DNA from: Arthrobacter sp. PGP41
GTDB lineage: Bacteria > Actinomycetota > Actinomycetes > Actinomycetales > Micrococcaceae
Assembly (NCBI RefSeq): GCF_002953935.1
Contig: NZ_CP026514.1
Location: 124,001-188,000, forward strand
Length of the DNA stretch: 64,000 nt
Direction of reading: 5' to 3'
Of this stretch, positions 16,030 through 23,899 are shown one piece after another. The notes under the pieces are model-generated. The model searched no databases, was not told where the DNA came from, and saw only the letters and a program-made list of their open reading frames with translations. The position numbers and the translations under genes were made by a program. Numbering within the stretch: the stretch's first letter is position 1; every line of letters starts with the position of its first letter.

Positions 16030-17486
16030 ATGCCGCGGCCCTCCCCGCGCACGGCAAGCACCGCGCACCCCTGGCAGGCTCTCCCATCAGCCCCGGCATC
16101 GTCCACCTGGGCCTCGGCGCTTTCGCCCGCGCCCACACCGCAGTGTTCACCGAGGACGCCATGCTCGCCACCGGCTCAGCGGACTGGGGAATCATCGGGG
16201 TGACCCAGCGCTCGGACACCGTGGCACGCCAGCTGGCACCGCAGGACGGGCTGTTCTCCGTGGCGGAACGGGGCACTGGCGCCGCTCCGCTGCGCGTGGT
16301 CTCAAGCATCGTGGAGGCCATTTCCGGGAAGGACCGGCCGGATGCAGTGGTGGACCGGATCGCAGCCGAAACCACCAAGGTAGTGACGCTGACGGTCACC
16401 GAAAAGGGCTACCGCATCGACCCGCACACCGGCTCGCTCAACACCGCCGACGAGCAGGTTGCGGCGGACCTCGCCGGCAGGCCGCCGCTCACCGCCGTCG
16501 GACAGATAGCCCGTGGCATCCAGAAGCGCGCCCGTTCCGGGGGCGGTCCGCTGACCGTCGTCTCCTGCGACAACCTCCCCGGCAACGGTGAGCTGACCGG
16601 CAACCTGGTGCGGGCATTTGCCGGGGCCCTTCCGGACGCGGAGTCCGCGCCGCTGCTCGCCTGGCTGGGGCAAAACGTCACGTTCCCCAACACGATGGTG
16701 GACCGGATGGTGCCCGCCACCACGGAAGGTGACCTGGCCGCCGTCGAACGTGACCTGGGACTCCGGGACGAGGCCGCCGTGGTGGCTGAACCCTTTATGC
16801 AGTGGGTGATCGAGGACAAATTCGCGGCGGAGCGCCCCGCCTGGGAGCGCGCCGGCGCGCTGTTCAGTGAGGACGTCGCGGCCTGGGAGGCAGCCAAGCT
16901 GCGGCTGCTGAATGCGAGCCACTCGATGCTTGCATACCTGGGCCTGGCAACGGGCAAGGCGACCATCAGCGGCGCCGTGGGGGAGGACGCCTTCCGGACT
17001 GCCTGCCGCCTGATGATGGCTGATGACGCGCTCCCCACCATCAGCCTTCCAGCCGGCCTGGACGGCGACGAATACTGCGGCCAGGTGCTTGAACGGTTCG
17101 CCAACCCGGCGCTGGGCCACACAACGGCCAAAGTGGGCAGTGACGGGTCGCAAAAGATCGGCTTGCGGCTGCTGACCACCGTGAACACAAACCTTGAAAC
17201 CGGCCGCGAACCGCGCTGGGCTGCGCTTGCCGTCGCTGCGTGGATGCACCACGTGGCCTCGACCCCGGCGTCGGAGCTGAACGATCCCCTCGCCGCGGAA
17301 CTCCAGGCGGCCCTGCCGGCCGGACGCACGGCGGAAGCCGTTGTCCCTGCGCTGCTGGGCATGCGGAGCATCTTCGATCCGGCGCTCGCAGCCAACACCA
17401 CCTTCGCGGACCTGCTGACGCACTGGTACCGCACCATCGACATCGACGGGCTGGACGGCCTGAGAAAAGAGATCATCCATGGCTGA
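16017..17486 (+). CDS. Mannitol dehydrogenase-family protein, probable D-fructuronate reductase, with likely AUC start
   Basis: A 489-residue polyol dehydrogenase of the long-chain family. The nucleotide-binding motif GLGAFARAHTAVF lies near residue 32, and the catalytic segment KLRLLNASHSMLAYLG near residue 303 includes the family's Lys/Asn/His. In context it should reduce D-fructuronate to D-mannonate (UxuB role). No ATG, GTG or TTG is in frame between 15888 and the nucleotide-binding motif. The Shine-Dalgarno GAAGGAG lies seven bases before ATC at 16017, and the sequence from there reads like the family N-terminus. I therefore take ATC as start; the alternative is the ATG at 15888, which gives a 43-residue arginine-rich leader and a 142-base overlap. 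Confidence 0.8.
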   Translation: MTRLNAAALPAHGKHRAPLAGSPISPGIVHLGLGAFARAHTAVFTEDAMLATGSADWGIIGVTQRSDTVARQLAPQDGLFSVAERGTGAAPLRVVSSIVEAISGKDRPDAVVDRIAAETTKVVTLTVTEKGYRIDPHTGSLNTADEQVAADLAGRPPLTAVGQIARGIQKRARSGGGPLTVVSCDNLPGNGELTGNLVRAFAGALPDAESAPLLAWLGQNVTFPNTMVDRMVPATTEGDLAAVERDLGLRDEAAVVAEPFMQWVIEDKFAAERPAWERAGALFSEDVAAWEAAKLRLLNASHSMLAYLGLATGKATISGAVGEDAFRTACRLMMADDALPTISLPAGLDGDEYCGQVLERFANPALGHTTAKVGSDGSQKIGLRLLTTVNTNLETGREPRWAALAVAAWMHHVASTPASELNDPLAAELQAALPAGRTAEAVVPALLGMRSIFDPALAANTTFADLLTHWYRTIDIDGLDGLRKEIIHG

Positions 17487-18102
17487 CGCAACCAGCGTCC
17501 TGCACGTTTCACCGGTCATCCCGGTGGTCACCATCGCCGACCCGCAGCACGCCGTTCCGGTGGCGCGGGCACTGGCCGACGGCGGGGTCCGGATCATCGA
17601 GCTCACGCTGCGGACCGGCAGCGCCCTTGAGTCGATGAAGCGCATCGCCGCTGAAGTGCCGGAGATCCTGCTGGGTGCCGGAACCATCCTTACCCCGGCC
17701 CAGGCCGATGCCGCCGTGGCCGCAGGTGCGCAGTTCCTGGTCAGCCCGGGAGTGACGCGTTCCCTGCTGGACCACATGCTGCAGCTTGGCGTGCCGGTGC
17801 TGCCCGGCGTGGCCACGGTCGGCGAAGTGATGGCCGTCCTGGAGCGCGGACTCAGCGCCATGAAGTTCTTCCCGGCCGGCCCGGCGGGCGGACCGAAATA
17901 CCTCGCGGCCATCGGCGCGCCGATCCCGGAGGTGCAGTTCTGCCCCACCGGCGGGGTGAGCCTGGAATCCGCCCCCGGGTATCTGTCCCTGCCCAACGTC
18001 ACCTGCGTGGGCGGCAGCTGGCTCACACCGCGGGCCGCGGTTGAGGGCGAATACTGGGCGGAGATCACCCGGCTGGCACGGGGAGCGGCTGCACTGGGCT
18101 AA
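17479..18102 (+). CDS. eda: 2-dehydro-3-deoxy-6-phosphogluconate (KDPG) aldolase
   Basis: A 207-residue class I aldolase that cleaves KDPG to pyruvate and glyceraldehyde-3-phosphate. The catalytic glutamate is in IELTLRTG (Glu 41), the Schiff-base lysine in MKFFPA (Lys 129), and the phosphate-binding GGVSLES loop is present. It overlaps the previous gene by eight bases and is the last gene of the hexonate operon. Confidence 0.93.
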   Translation: MADATSVLHVSPVIPVVTIADPQHAVPVARALADGGVRIIELTLRTGSALESMKRIAAEVPEILLGAGTILTPAQADAAVAAGAQFLVSPGVTRSLLDHMLQLGVPVLPGVATVGEVMAVLERGLSAMKFFPAGPAGGPKYLAAIGAPIPEVQFCPTGGVSLESAPGYLSLPNVTCVGGSWLTPRAAVEGEYWAEITRLARGAAALG

Positions 18103-18151
18103 GCGTCATCGTGCTTAGCAACGTGCCGGTTAGCCTCTCCTCTGGCAGAGT

Positions 18152-19099
18152 ATGAGCATGCTCACAGTTATAGGCGAAGGCCTCGTCGACGTTGTCCAGC
18201 GCGCCTCCGGAATCGAAGCCCACGTGGGCGGCAGTCCCCTGAATGTCGCAGTGGGCCTGGCCCGCCTCGACCACCCGGTGCAGTTCATCGGCCGGTACGG
18301 CCGGGACGCCTATGGTGATTCCGTCGCGGCGCACCTGCGCGCCAGTTCCGTGATGCTTCCCATGGGGCCGGACGACCTGCCCACCAGCGTGGCCACCGCG
18401 CTGATTGACGACGACGGCGCCGCCACCTACACGTTCGACCTCACCTGGCAGCTTCCCGGCATCGCCGACCGGCTCGCGTTCATGCTGCAGGGAACCACCC
18501 TGCTGCACACGGGGTCCATTGCCACGATGCTGGCGCCGGGCGCCACCGAGGTGCTTGCCGCCGTCGAATTCGCCCACCCGCACGCCACCATCAGCTTCGA
18601 CCCCAACTGCCGGCCCAGCATCATCACCGATGTGGATTACGCGCGCCGCCACGCGGAGAAGTTCGTGTCCCTGGCGGACGTTGTGAAGGCGTCCGATGAG
18701 GACCTCGCCTGGCTCTACCCGGACCTTGACGTGCTGGACGCCGCGCGCCGCTGGCTGTCCCTGGGCGGGGAGGAAGGGCCGGCGCTGGTGGTGGTCACGC
18801 GCGGAGCAGACGGGCCGTGGGGTGTGTGCCGGGCGGGCGAAGCCCAGGTGGAGGCTCCCAAGGTTGAGGTGGCGGATACCGTGGGCGCCGGTGACTCGTT
18901 CATGGCGGCGCTGCTCTCCGGCCTGGTGGACCGCGGCCTGGACGGAGCCCAGAACCGGAAGGACCTGCGCGAACTCCCGGCGGAGGGACTGGAGGGACTC
19001 CTGGCCCATGCGGCGAAGGCGGCGGCTGTTACGGTGTCCCGGCCGGGCGCGAACCCGCCCACGCGGGCTGAGTTGAACGGGGCGCCTGCTGAGGGGTAG
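18152..19099 (+). CDS. PfkB-family carbohydrate kinase (fructokinase-like)
   Basis: A 315-residue ribokinase-fold sugar kinase. N-terminal GEGLVDVV and GGSPLNVAVGLARL and C-terminal DTVGAGDSFMAAL carry the family signatures. It is unlike the KDG kinase upstream because the YxR motif is missing; fructokinase or a related sugar kinase is the best guess. It is separated by 49 bases from the aldolase and may belong to the same transcript. The start may be ATG 18152 or ATG 18158, and no clear ribosome-binding site precedes either. Confidence 0.83.
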   Translation: MSMLTVIGEGLVDVVQRASGIEAHVGGSPLNVAVGLARLDHPVQFIGRYGRDAYGDSVAAHLRASSVMLPMGPDDLPTSVATALIDDDGAATYTFDLTWQLPGIADRLAFMLQGTTLLHTGSIATMLAPGATEVLAAVEFAHPHATISFDPNCRPSIITDVDYARRHAEKFVSLADVVKASDEDLAWLYPDLDVLDAARRWLSLGGEEGPALVVVTRGADGPWGVCRAGEAQVEAPKVEVADTVGAGDSFMAALLSGLVDRGLDGAQNRKDLRELPAEGLEGLLAHAAKAAAVTVSRPGANPPTRAELNGAPAEG

Positions 19100-19126
19100 C
19101 CAGGCTAGTTCGGCTGCTCCGATGCG

Positions 19127-19260
19127 ACGCTCTCTCACTTAACGCGCTTAAATGGCCAGCGCTCTCTCATTTAATGCGCCTAAACCGCCAACGCTCTCTC
19201 CCTTTCTAAAGAAAAGTGAGAGAGCGTGCGGCCAGGATGGCGCATTAAGTGAGAGAGCGT
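19127..19260. repeat. Cluster of five GTGAGAGAGCGT-type repeats between convergent genes
   Basis: Three copies of CGCTCTCTC (near 19128, 19160 and 19192) are followed by two inverted copies (near 19216 and 19249); most continue into CACTTAA or CATTTAA. The opposed copies could fold into long hairpins and may act as a bidirectional terminator for the kinase and the binding-protein gene. The same core recurs at 22.8 and 25.0 kb. Confidence 0.85.
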
Positions 19261-19273
19261 GTTGGCTGGGGAC

Positions 19274-20455
19274 CTATTCCTTGCCGAGCCCCGCGGCCGA
19301 GGTCTTATCGCCGGCGACGCCGTTGAGCGCCCGCAGGTCGAAGATGCCGTTGATGTCCGCCTGCTTAGTGGTTCCGGCGGTCACGCCGTCGGCCAGGAGC
19401 TTCTGGTAGGTTCCGGCCAGCGGGTCCACGGTGAACACGATGTTCTTCAGGGACCGGTCGATGACGTCGGGTTTCAGCTCGGCGCCCGCGGCTTCCTTGA
19501 GGGCGGCGTTGATGACGCTGGCCTTCTCGCCGTCGGCTGCTCCGTTCAGCCACTCGACCGACTTCACGTGCCCTTTCAGGAGGGCCTTCACTGTGTCCGG
19601 GTGGTCCGCGGCGAACTTCTGGTTCACGATCAGGATGGTGGTGGGGAACTCGCCCGGCTTGCCGGACAGCGCGCCGTCCCACAGGTCCTTTTCGTCCACC
19701 AGCACCTTGGCGCCGGCGGTCAGCACCAGGCGGGAGGCCCAGGGCTCGGGCAGCCACGCGCCGTCGAGCTTTCCGTCCTGGAACAGCTTCAGGGTCTGGG
19801 CGTTCTCCGTGGGGTTGATGGCAACGTCGCCGCTGCCGTCAACGTTGGTCTTGTAGCCCTGCGAAGCCAGCCAGGCGCGGAGGGCGACGTCCTGCGTGCC
19901 ACCGAGCTGCGGGGAGGCGAGGGTCTTGCCCTTGAGGTCGGCGACGGAGTTGATGTCCGACTTGACCACCAGCTGGGCACCGCCGGCTGCAGCGCCGGCG
20001 ATGATGTTGATCGACTCGCCGCCGCTCTTGACGAACGAGTTGATGGCCGGATTGGGGCCGATGTAGGTGGCGTCGATGGCGCCGGCATTAAGTGCCTCAA
20101 TGGCTGCCGGCCCGGCGTTGAATACCTGGGTGCTGAGCTTGGTGTCGCCCAGTTCGCCGGCGATGTAGCCCTGGCTGACGCCCACCAGGGCGGGCGCGTG
20201 GGTGACGTTGCCGAAGTAGCCAAGCTTCAATTCGGCGGCGGGGTTCCCGGCGGGTGCGGTTTCCTGCACGGCAGCGGGAGTGCCGCCGCTGTTCACCGCC
20301 GCCGCGATGGCGGCGCCTCCGCCCAACAGGGCGAGCAGTGCAGCGCCGATGCCGATCTTCCTGCCGAGGGAGCGCTTGGGAGCGGCGGACTGTCCGGCCA
20401 CGATGCGCGTGGAGGCGGGCTGGTTCCTGGGGCTCTTGTTCGAAGGGTCTGACAT
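19274..20455 (-). CDS. ABC transporter substrate-binding protein, sulfonate/nitrate/taurine type, orphan
   Basis: A 393-residue NMT1/SsuA-like periplasmic-binding-fold protein. After a basic cytoplasmic tail of about 45 residues comes one hydrophobic segment (IGIGAALLALLGGGAAIAAA) without a lipobox, so it is probably membrane-anchored. The ligand domain shows LKLGYFGNVTHAPALVG, GAIDATYIGPNPA and LPEPWASRLV. The ATG at 20455 has GGAA upstream. No permease or ATPase gene is adjacent, so its transport partners must be encoded elsewhere. The ligand could be an aliphatic sulfonate or related compound. Confidence 0.85.
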   Translation of the reverse strand: MSDPSNKSPRNQPASTRIVAGQSAAPKRSLGRKIGIGAALLALLGGGAAIAAAVNSGGTPAAVQETAPAGNPAAELKLGYFGNVTHAPALVGVSQGYIAGELGDTKLSTQVFNAGPAAIEALNAGAIDATYIGPNPAINSFVKSGGESINIIAGAAAGGAQLVVKSDINSVADLKGKTLASPQLGGTQDVALRAWLASQGYKTNVDGSGDVAINPTENAQTLKLFQDGKLDGAWLPEPWASRLVLTAGAKVLVDEKDLWDGALSGKPGEFPTTILIVNQKFAADHPDTVKALLKGHVKSVEWLNGAADGEKASVINAALKEAAGAELKPDVIDRSLKNIVFTVDPLAGTYQKLLADGVTAGTTKQADINGIFDLRALNGVAGDKTSAAGLGKE

Positions 20456-20626
20456 GGGAATTTCCTTTGCTGGGGGCGGATGCTGAGACGAGATTACGGA
20501 GCGCCCGGCAGCCCCACAATCATTCCCGTAGCGGGCGTTCACGGAAGGTCGCGAACGCTCAACAGGGCGTAGCGGGGCGTCAAGAAACGTCGCGGGGCGT
20601 CTTTGGGGCGGCCCCGGCAGGAGCGT

Positions 20627-21925
20627 CTACGCAGCCCTGACGAGGGGGAGCTCGTCCCAATGCGTCGTGTACCGGGGCGACCGCATGGTGCGCTTCATGG
20701 TCCAGTCCAGGCCGGACCTGATGCCGGCGTGCCCCAACCCGATGGAGGCCCGGCCAAAACGGTTGCTGACGTCTTCAAGCAGGGTGCCGATGTGGCGTTC
20801 CTCGTGCGGGTTCTCGAACAGTTCCAGCGGGGACTGGTTGCCGGAGGGGCGCAGGTCCGTGAGCATAAGCCCCACTTTGACGTACTTGAGGCCGTCCCGG
20901 ATGGTGGGCAGCAGGGCGTGCGCCGCCTTGGTGAGCAGGAGCGGATCCGCCGTGGGCATCGGCAGTACGACGCACACCGACGGGTGGGCCTGTTCGTGCC
21001 CGCTGAAGGGGGACGTGCCAGCGGATGCGGTGAGGACTTTGGCCTGCAGCCCGTGATTCGCGAGCCGGGCGCTCGCATGCTGGCCGTAGACGCTGAGGAC
21101 CTGCCGCAGCCCGGCCGCGGTGGTGACCGGAGCGGAGAAGGAGCGGGAAAAGATCAGCTGGTCCCGGCCGATGCGTTCCTCTTCCATGGGGATGCAGGGC
21201 GTGCCGTTCAGTTCCAGGACGGTGCGCATCACCACAACGGAGAACTTATCCCGGATGGCAACAGGGTGGGCCCGGCTGAGGTCCAGGATGGAGTGGATGC
21301 CGATGGCGTTCAGGCGCCTGGTCAGGCGCCCGGCGATGCCCCAGATCTCCTCCACGGGCAGGCGCCTCAGCAGTTCCTCCCGCAGGGGCGCCGGGACGCT
21401 GTCCCAGTGGCAGACCCCCGCAAACACGGGATTGTTCTTGGCCCACTTATTGGACAGCTTGGCCAGCGTTTTGGTGGGCGCAATCCCGACACACACCGGC
21501 ACGCCAACGTTCCGGCGGACTATATCCTTCATGGTCCTGCCCAGCGCCAGCAGCTGCTCCGGGCTGCCCTTCACTCCGAGGAAGGCTTCGTCGATGCTGT
21601 AGACCTCAAGCCACGCGGAATACCTGGCCAGCAGTTCCATCACCCGGGCGCTGATGTCGCCATAGAGCTCATAGTTGCTGGACCTGGCCACCAAGCCCCA
21701 TTCCTTGGCGCGGGGTGCGAGCTTGAACCAGGGCTCTCCCACGGCAATGCCTAAGGCTTTGGCTTCGGGGGAACGGGTCACCGCGCAGCCGTCGTTGTTG
21801 GACAGGACCACCAGCGGCTTGCCCTCCAGCGAGGGATCGAACGCGCGCTCGGCGGAGGCGTAGAAGCAGTTCACGTCCACATGGGCGATCTGCGGCATCT
21901 GCCGCATGAGGCCCGGCCTAGACAT
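20627..21925 (-). CDS. umuC: Y-family DNA polymerase, UmuC type
   Basis: A 432-residue error-prone translesion polymerase. The palm carries HVDVNCFYASAERAFDPS (catalytic Asp, steric-gate region) and YSIDEAFLG (second catalytic acidic pair), and VVLSNNDGCAVTRSPEAKAL is typical of UmuC rather than DinB. The ATG at 21925 overlaps the umuD stop by eight bases, so the two are translationally coupled. It should act in SOS mutagenesis with processed UmuD. A canonical beta-clamp motif was not identified by eye. Confidence 0.92.
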   Translation of the reverse strand: MSRPGLMRQMPQIAHVDVNCFYASAERAFDPSLEGKPLVVLSNNDGCAVTRSPEAKALGIAVGEPWFKLAPRAKEWGLVARSSNYELYGDISARVMELLARYSAWLEVYSIDEAFLGVKGSPEQLLALGRTMKDIVRRNVGVPVCVGIAPTKTLAKLSNKWAKNNPVFAGVCHWDSVPAPLREELLRRLPVEEIWGIAGRLTRRLNAIGIHSILDLSRAHPVAIRDKFSVVVMRTVLELNGTPCIPMEEERIGRDQLIFSRSFSAPVTTAAGLRQVLSVYGQHASARLANHGLQAKVLTASAGTSPFSGHEQAHPSVCVVLPMPTADPLLLTKAAHALLPTIRDGLKYVKVGLMLTDLRPSGNQSPLELFENPHEERHIGTLLEDVSNRFGRASIGLGHAGIRSGLDWTMKRTMRSPRYTTHWDELPLVRAA

Positions 21926-22349
21926 GGTGCAGGCACCTGGTTGCAACGCCCCAGATGGTCAGTTCGGACAGCGCCTGGACCCGGATATCCGGGTACCTCG
22001 GGTTCTCGGCCTGCAGCACCACCCCGGTCCCGGTGAGGCGCAGGCGCTTGACGGTCAGCTCGCCGTCCAGGACGGCGACGACGACGGATCCATCCTTGGG
22101 TTCCAGTGCCCGGTTCACGATCAGCTCATCCCCGTCGCTGATCCCCGCGCCTTCCATCGAGTCGCCGGTCACCCTGACAACGTAGGTGCTGGTGATGTCC
22201 TTGATCAGGTGGGCATTGAGATCGATCCGGCCATCGAAGTAGTCCTGTGCCGGTGACGGAAAGCCCGCGGCCACCGGCACGGGCGAGATCAGCACCGAGA
22301 ATAATGAGACGCCCGCATCTATCACGCGGGGACCGACAATTACGCCCAC
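21918..22349 (-). CDS. umuD: UmuD-like S24-family autoprotease
   Basis: A 143-residue LexA-like protein without DNA-binding domain. The cleavage site Ala 28-Gly 29 lies in VAAGFPSP, the nucleophile Ser 64 in GDSMEGAG and the general base Lys 101 in LTVKRL. RecA filaments should trigger self-cleavage to the active form that partners UmuC. Translation starts at GTG 22349 behind a GGGTG stretch. An SOS box lies 14 to 29 bases upstream. Confidence 0.92.
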   Translation of the reverse strand: MGVIVGPRVIDAGVSLFSVLISPVPVAAGFPSPAQDYFDGRIDLNAHLIKDITSTYVVRVTGDSMEGAGISDGDELIVNRALEPKDGSVVVAVLDGELTVKRLRLTGTGVVLQAENPRYPDIRVQALSELTIWGVATRCLHHV

Positions 22350-22362
22350 AACACACCCTAAT

Positions 22363-22378
22363 TCGAATATATGTTCGA
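22363..22378. promoter_or_regulatory. LexA (SOS) box of umuDC
   Basis: TCGAATATATGTTCGA fits the actinobacterial/Gram-positive LexA consensus TCGAAC-N4-GTTCGA with one mismatch. It lies just upstream of the umuD start, so the operon should be DNA-damage inducible. Confidence 0.82.
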
Positions 22379-22427
22379 TCAGTTCAGTGTAGTCCCTGGC
22401 CCGGACAAAGCTTAAGAGCGATGTCCG

Positions 22428-22664
22428 CTAATGCTGGGTCAAACGGAGCCTTGCAGCCCGTTCCACCAGGACCGGCACGTAGTCCCGGATAGGGCCGTCA
22501 TCGAGGACGCGGTGTTCTTCGGCGACCACGTTTTCAATGACGGAGCGCGGTTCCTCGGGGAAGCGCTCCGCCAGCCGATCGACAACAGCCATGAGGGCCC
22601 GCACTTCGGGTTCGTTTGTCATTCCCAAAGCTTCGGCCTGGCGGGGAGGAGAGTCAACCATCAC
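22428..22664 (-). CDS. Small helical protein, three-helix-bundle dimerisation type
   Basis: A 78-residue protein (or 64 residues if translation starts at ATG 22622). The pattern VDRLAERFPEEPRSVIENVV followed by DGPIRDYVPVLVERAARLRL is that of a small actinobacterial family described as a three-helix-bundle dimerisation domain. Its function is unknown. It lies 78 bases beyond the umuD start on the same strand, upstream of it, and has no clear operon partner. Confidence 0.7.
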   Translation of the reverse strand: MMVDSPPRQAEALGMTNEPEVRALMAVVDRLAERFPEEPRSVIENVVAEEHRVLDDGPIRDYVPVLVERAARLRLTQH

Positions 22665-22818
22665 TTAGTCGTCCCACGTCAGCGCCCTTTGGGTATCGTT
22701 CCTCGGATTCCGTTCTGTGCGGGTTCAGCCGGCGGCAGCCACCGGCCACGACTCGCGGACGGCCGACGGCGTGAACCTCGCCCCGGTGTTGGGGAAGCGT
22801 GATGTCGGTTTTTTGACA

Positions 22819-22862
22819 ACGCTCTCTCACTTAATGTCGGTTTCGGGGCATCCCTCTCTCAC
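22819..22862. repeat. Inverted-orientation copy of the 32-bp GTGAGAGAG repeat
   Basis: ACGCTCTCTCAC at 22819 and CCTCTCTCAC near 22853 bracket a segment that, read on the minus strand, aligns with the 32-bp unit tandemly repeated at 25007-25102. The surrounding gap 22665-22933 (269 bases) shows no gene or other recognisable feature. Confidence 0.7.
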
Positions 22863-22933
22863 CTCCCGCGCCGCGACGGCAGGCCTGTGGATAACTTCTG
22901 CAGCGTCCTGCCGTATCGGGGCACAATGCCAGC

Positions 22934-23881
22934 ATGCGAAAGCAAGTCCTGCCCCTGCCGTTGGCAACGGCTCCCTTCACCTTCGGCGCTGCCCGGGCTT
23001 CCGGCGTCACCGTAAACCGGCTCCGGCGCAAGGATGTGATTAACGTGGGCCGCGGCCTCTACCGCCCTGTGGACTGGGACTTTGATTTGGAAGGCGCGGC
23101 CAGGGCGTTGTCGGCTGCGTCGCCGGGAGCCTGGATCTCCCATGTGACCGCCGCCCGGCTTCGCTGCCAGGTACTGCCTCCGTGGCTTGCTGATTCCACG
23201 GAACTGCATCTCAGCAAGCCGCGTTCGCTGCCATCAGTCCGCCGGAAGGGCGTGTTCGGCCATACCGTGCTGGCACGTGAAGACGAGATCGAACTTGTCG
23301 ACGGCATCCGCCTGAGCACGCGGTCCCGCACCTGGCTCGACTTGGCACGCGTGCTGCCGCTCCATGACCTGGTCAGCATGGGTGACCAACTGGTCCGCGT
23401 CCCGCGGGTGGATTTCTAGGGGAGGACGGAGCCCTATGACACCATCGCGGGCCTTCGGATGCTGGTGGGCCGCCACCCGAATTTGCAAGGCGTCGTCCGC
23501 GCCCGTGAAGCGCTGGATCTGATCCGGGTGGGTGCAGACTCCGCGCCGGAAACGTTGCTTCGCTTGGCCATTGCCGACGCCGGGCTGCCGGAGCCCGGAC
23601 TCCAGGTGCCGTTGCGCGCGGGAGACGCGCGGTCGCCGTCGGCCGATCTGGGCTACCGTCATCGCCGCCTTGCGATCCAGTACGACGGCGGACATCACCT
23701 CGGTGAGGCACAGATCCTCAGCGACAGGAGGCGGGACAAGGCCTTCGAATCCGCCGGCTGGACCGTCCTGGTCTTCGATAAGGACGATCTTGCGGACGAA
23801 TTTCAGCGCGCAGTACAGAGGATTAAGCGGGCGCTCCGGAATAGCTGGCTTGATCACCCTCAGGCGTCCGGGTTCGCCTGA
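22934..23881 (+). pseudogene. DUF559 endonuclease-fold/AbiEi-like protein gene with an in-frame TAG
   Basis: Two segments in the same frame, 22934-23419 and 23420-23881, together make a 315-codon gene interrupted by TAG at 23417-23419. The N-terminal part has a winged-helix-like start typical of AbiEi-type antitoxins (VTVNRLRRKDVINVGRGLYR). The C-terminal part is a DUF559/Vsr-like nuclease fold with IQYDGGHHL, DRRRDKAFESAGW and VLVFDKDDL. Reading through the stop gives VDF-x-GRTEPYDTIAGLR, where family members usually have glutamate, so GAG to TAG is the simplest event. Readthrough or expression of two pieces remains possible. Confidence 0.8.
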
Positions 23882-23899
23882 CAGCCGCCGTAGATGCGG

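Noticed and set aside
16302..18068. A 588-codon open frame on the minus strand
   Set aside because: It is antisense to the fructuronate reductase-like and KDPG aldolase genes and has no domain signature.
20520..20626. Repeated GGGGCGTC-like words as a regulatory array
   Set aside because: The short GC-rich words are irregularly spaced and imperfect, and could arise by composition alone.
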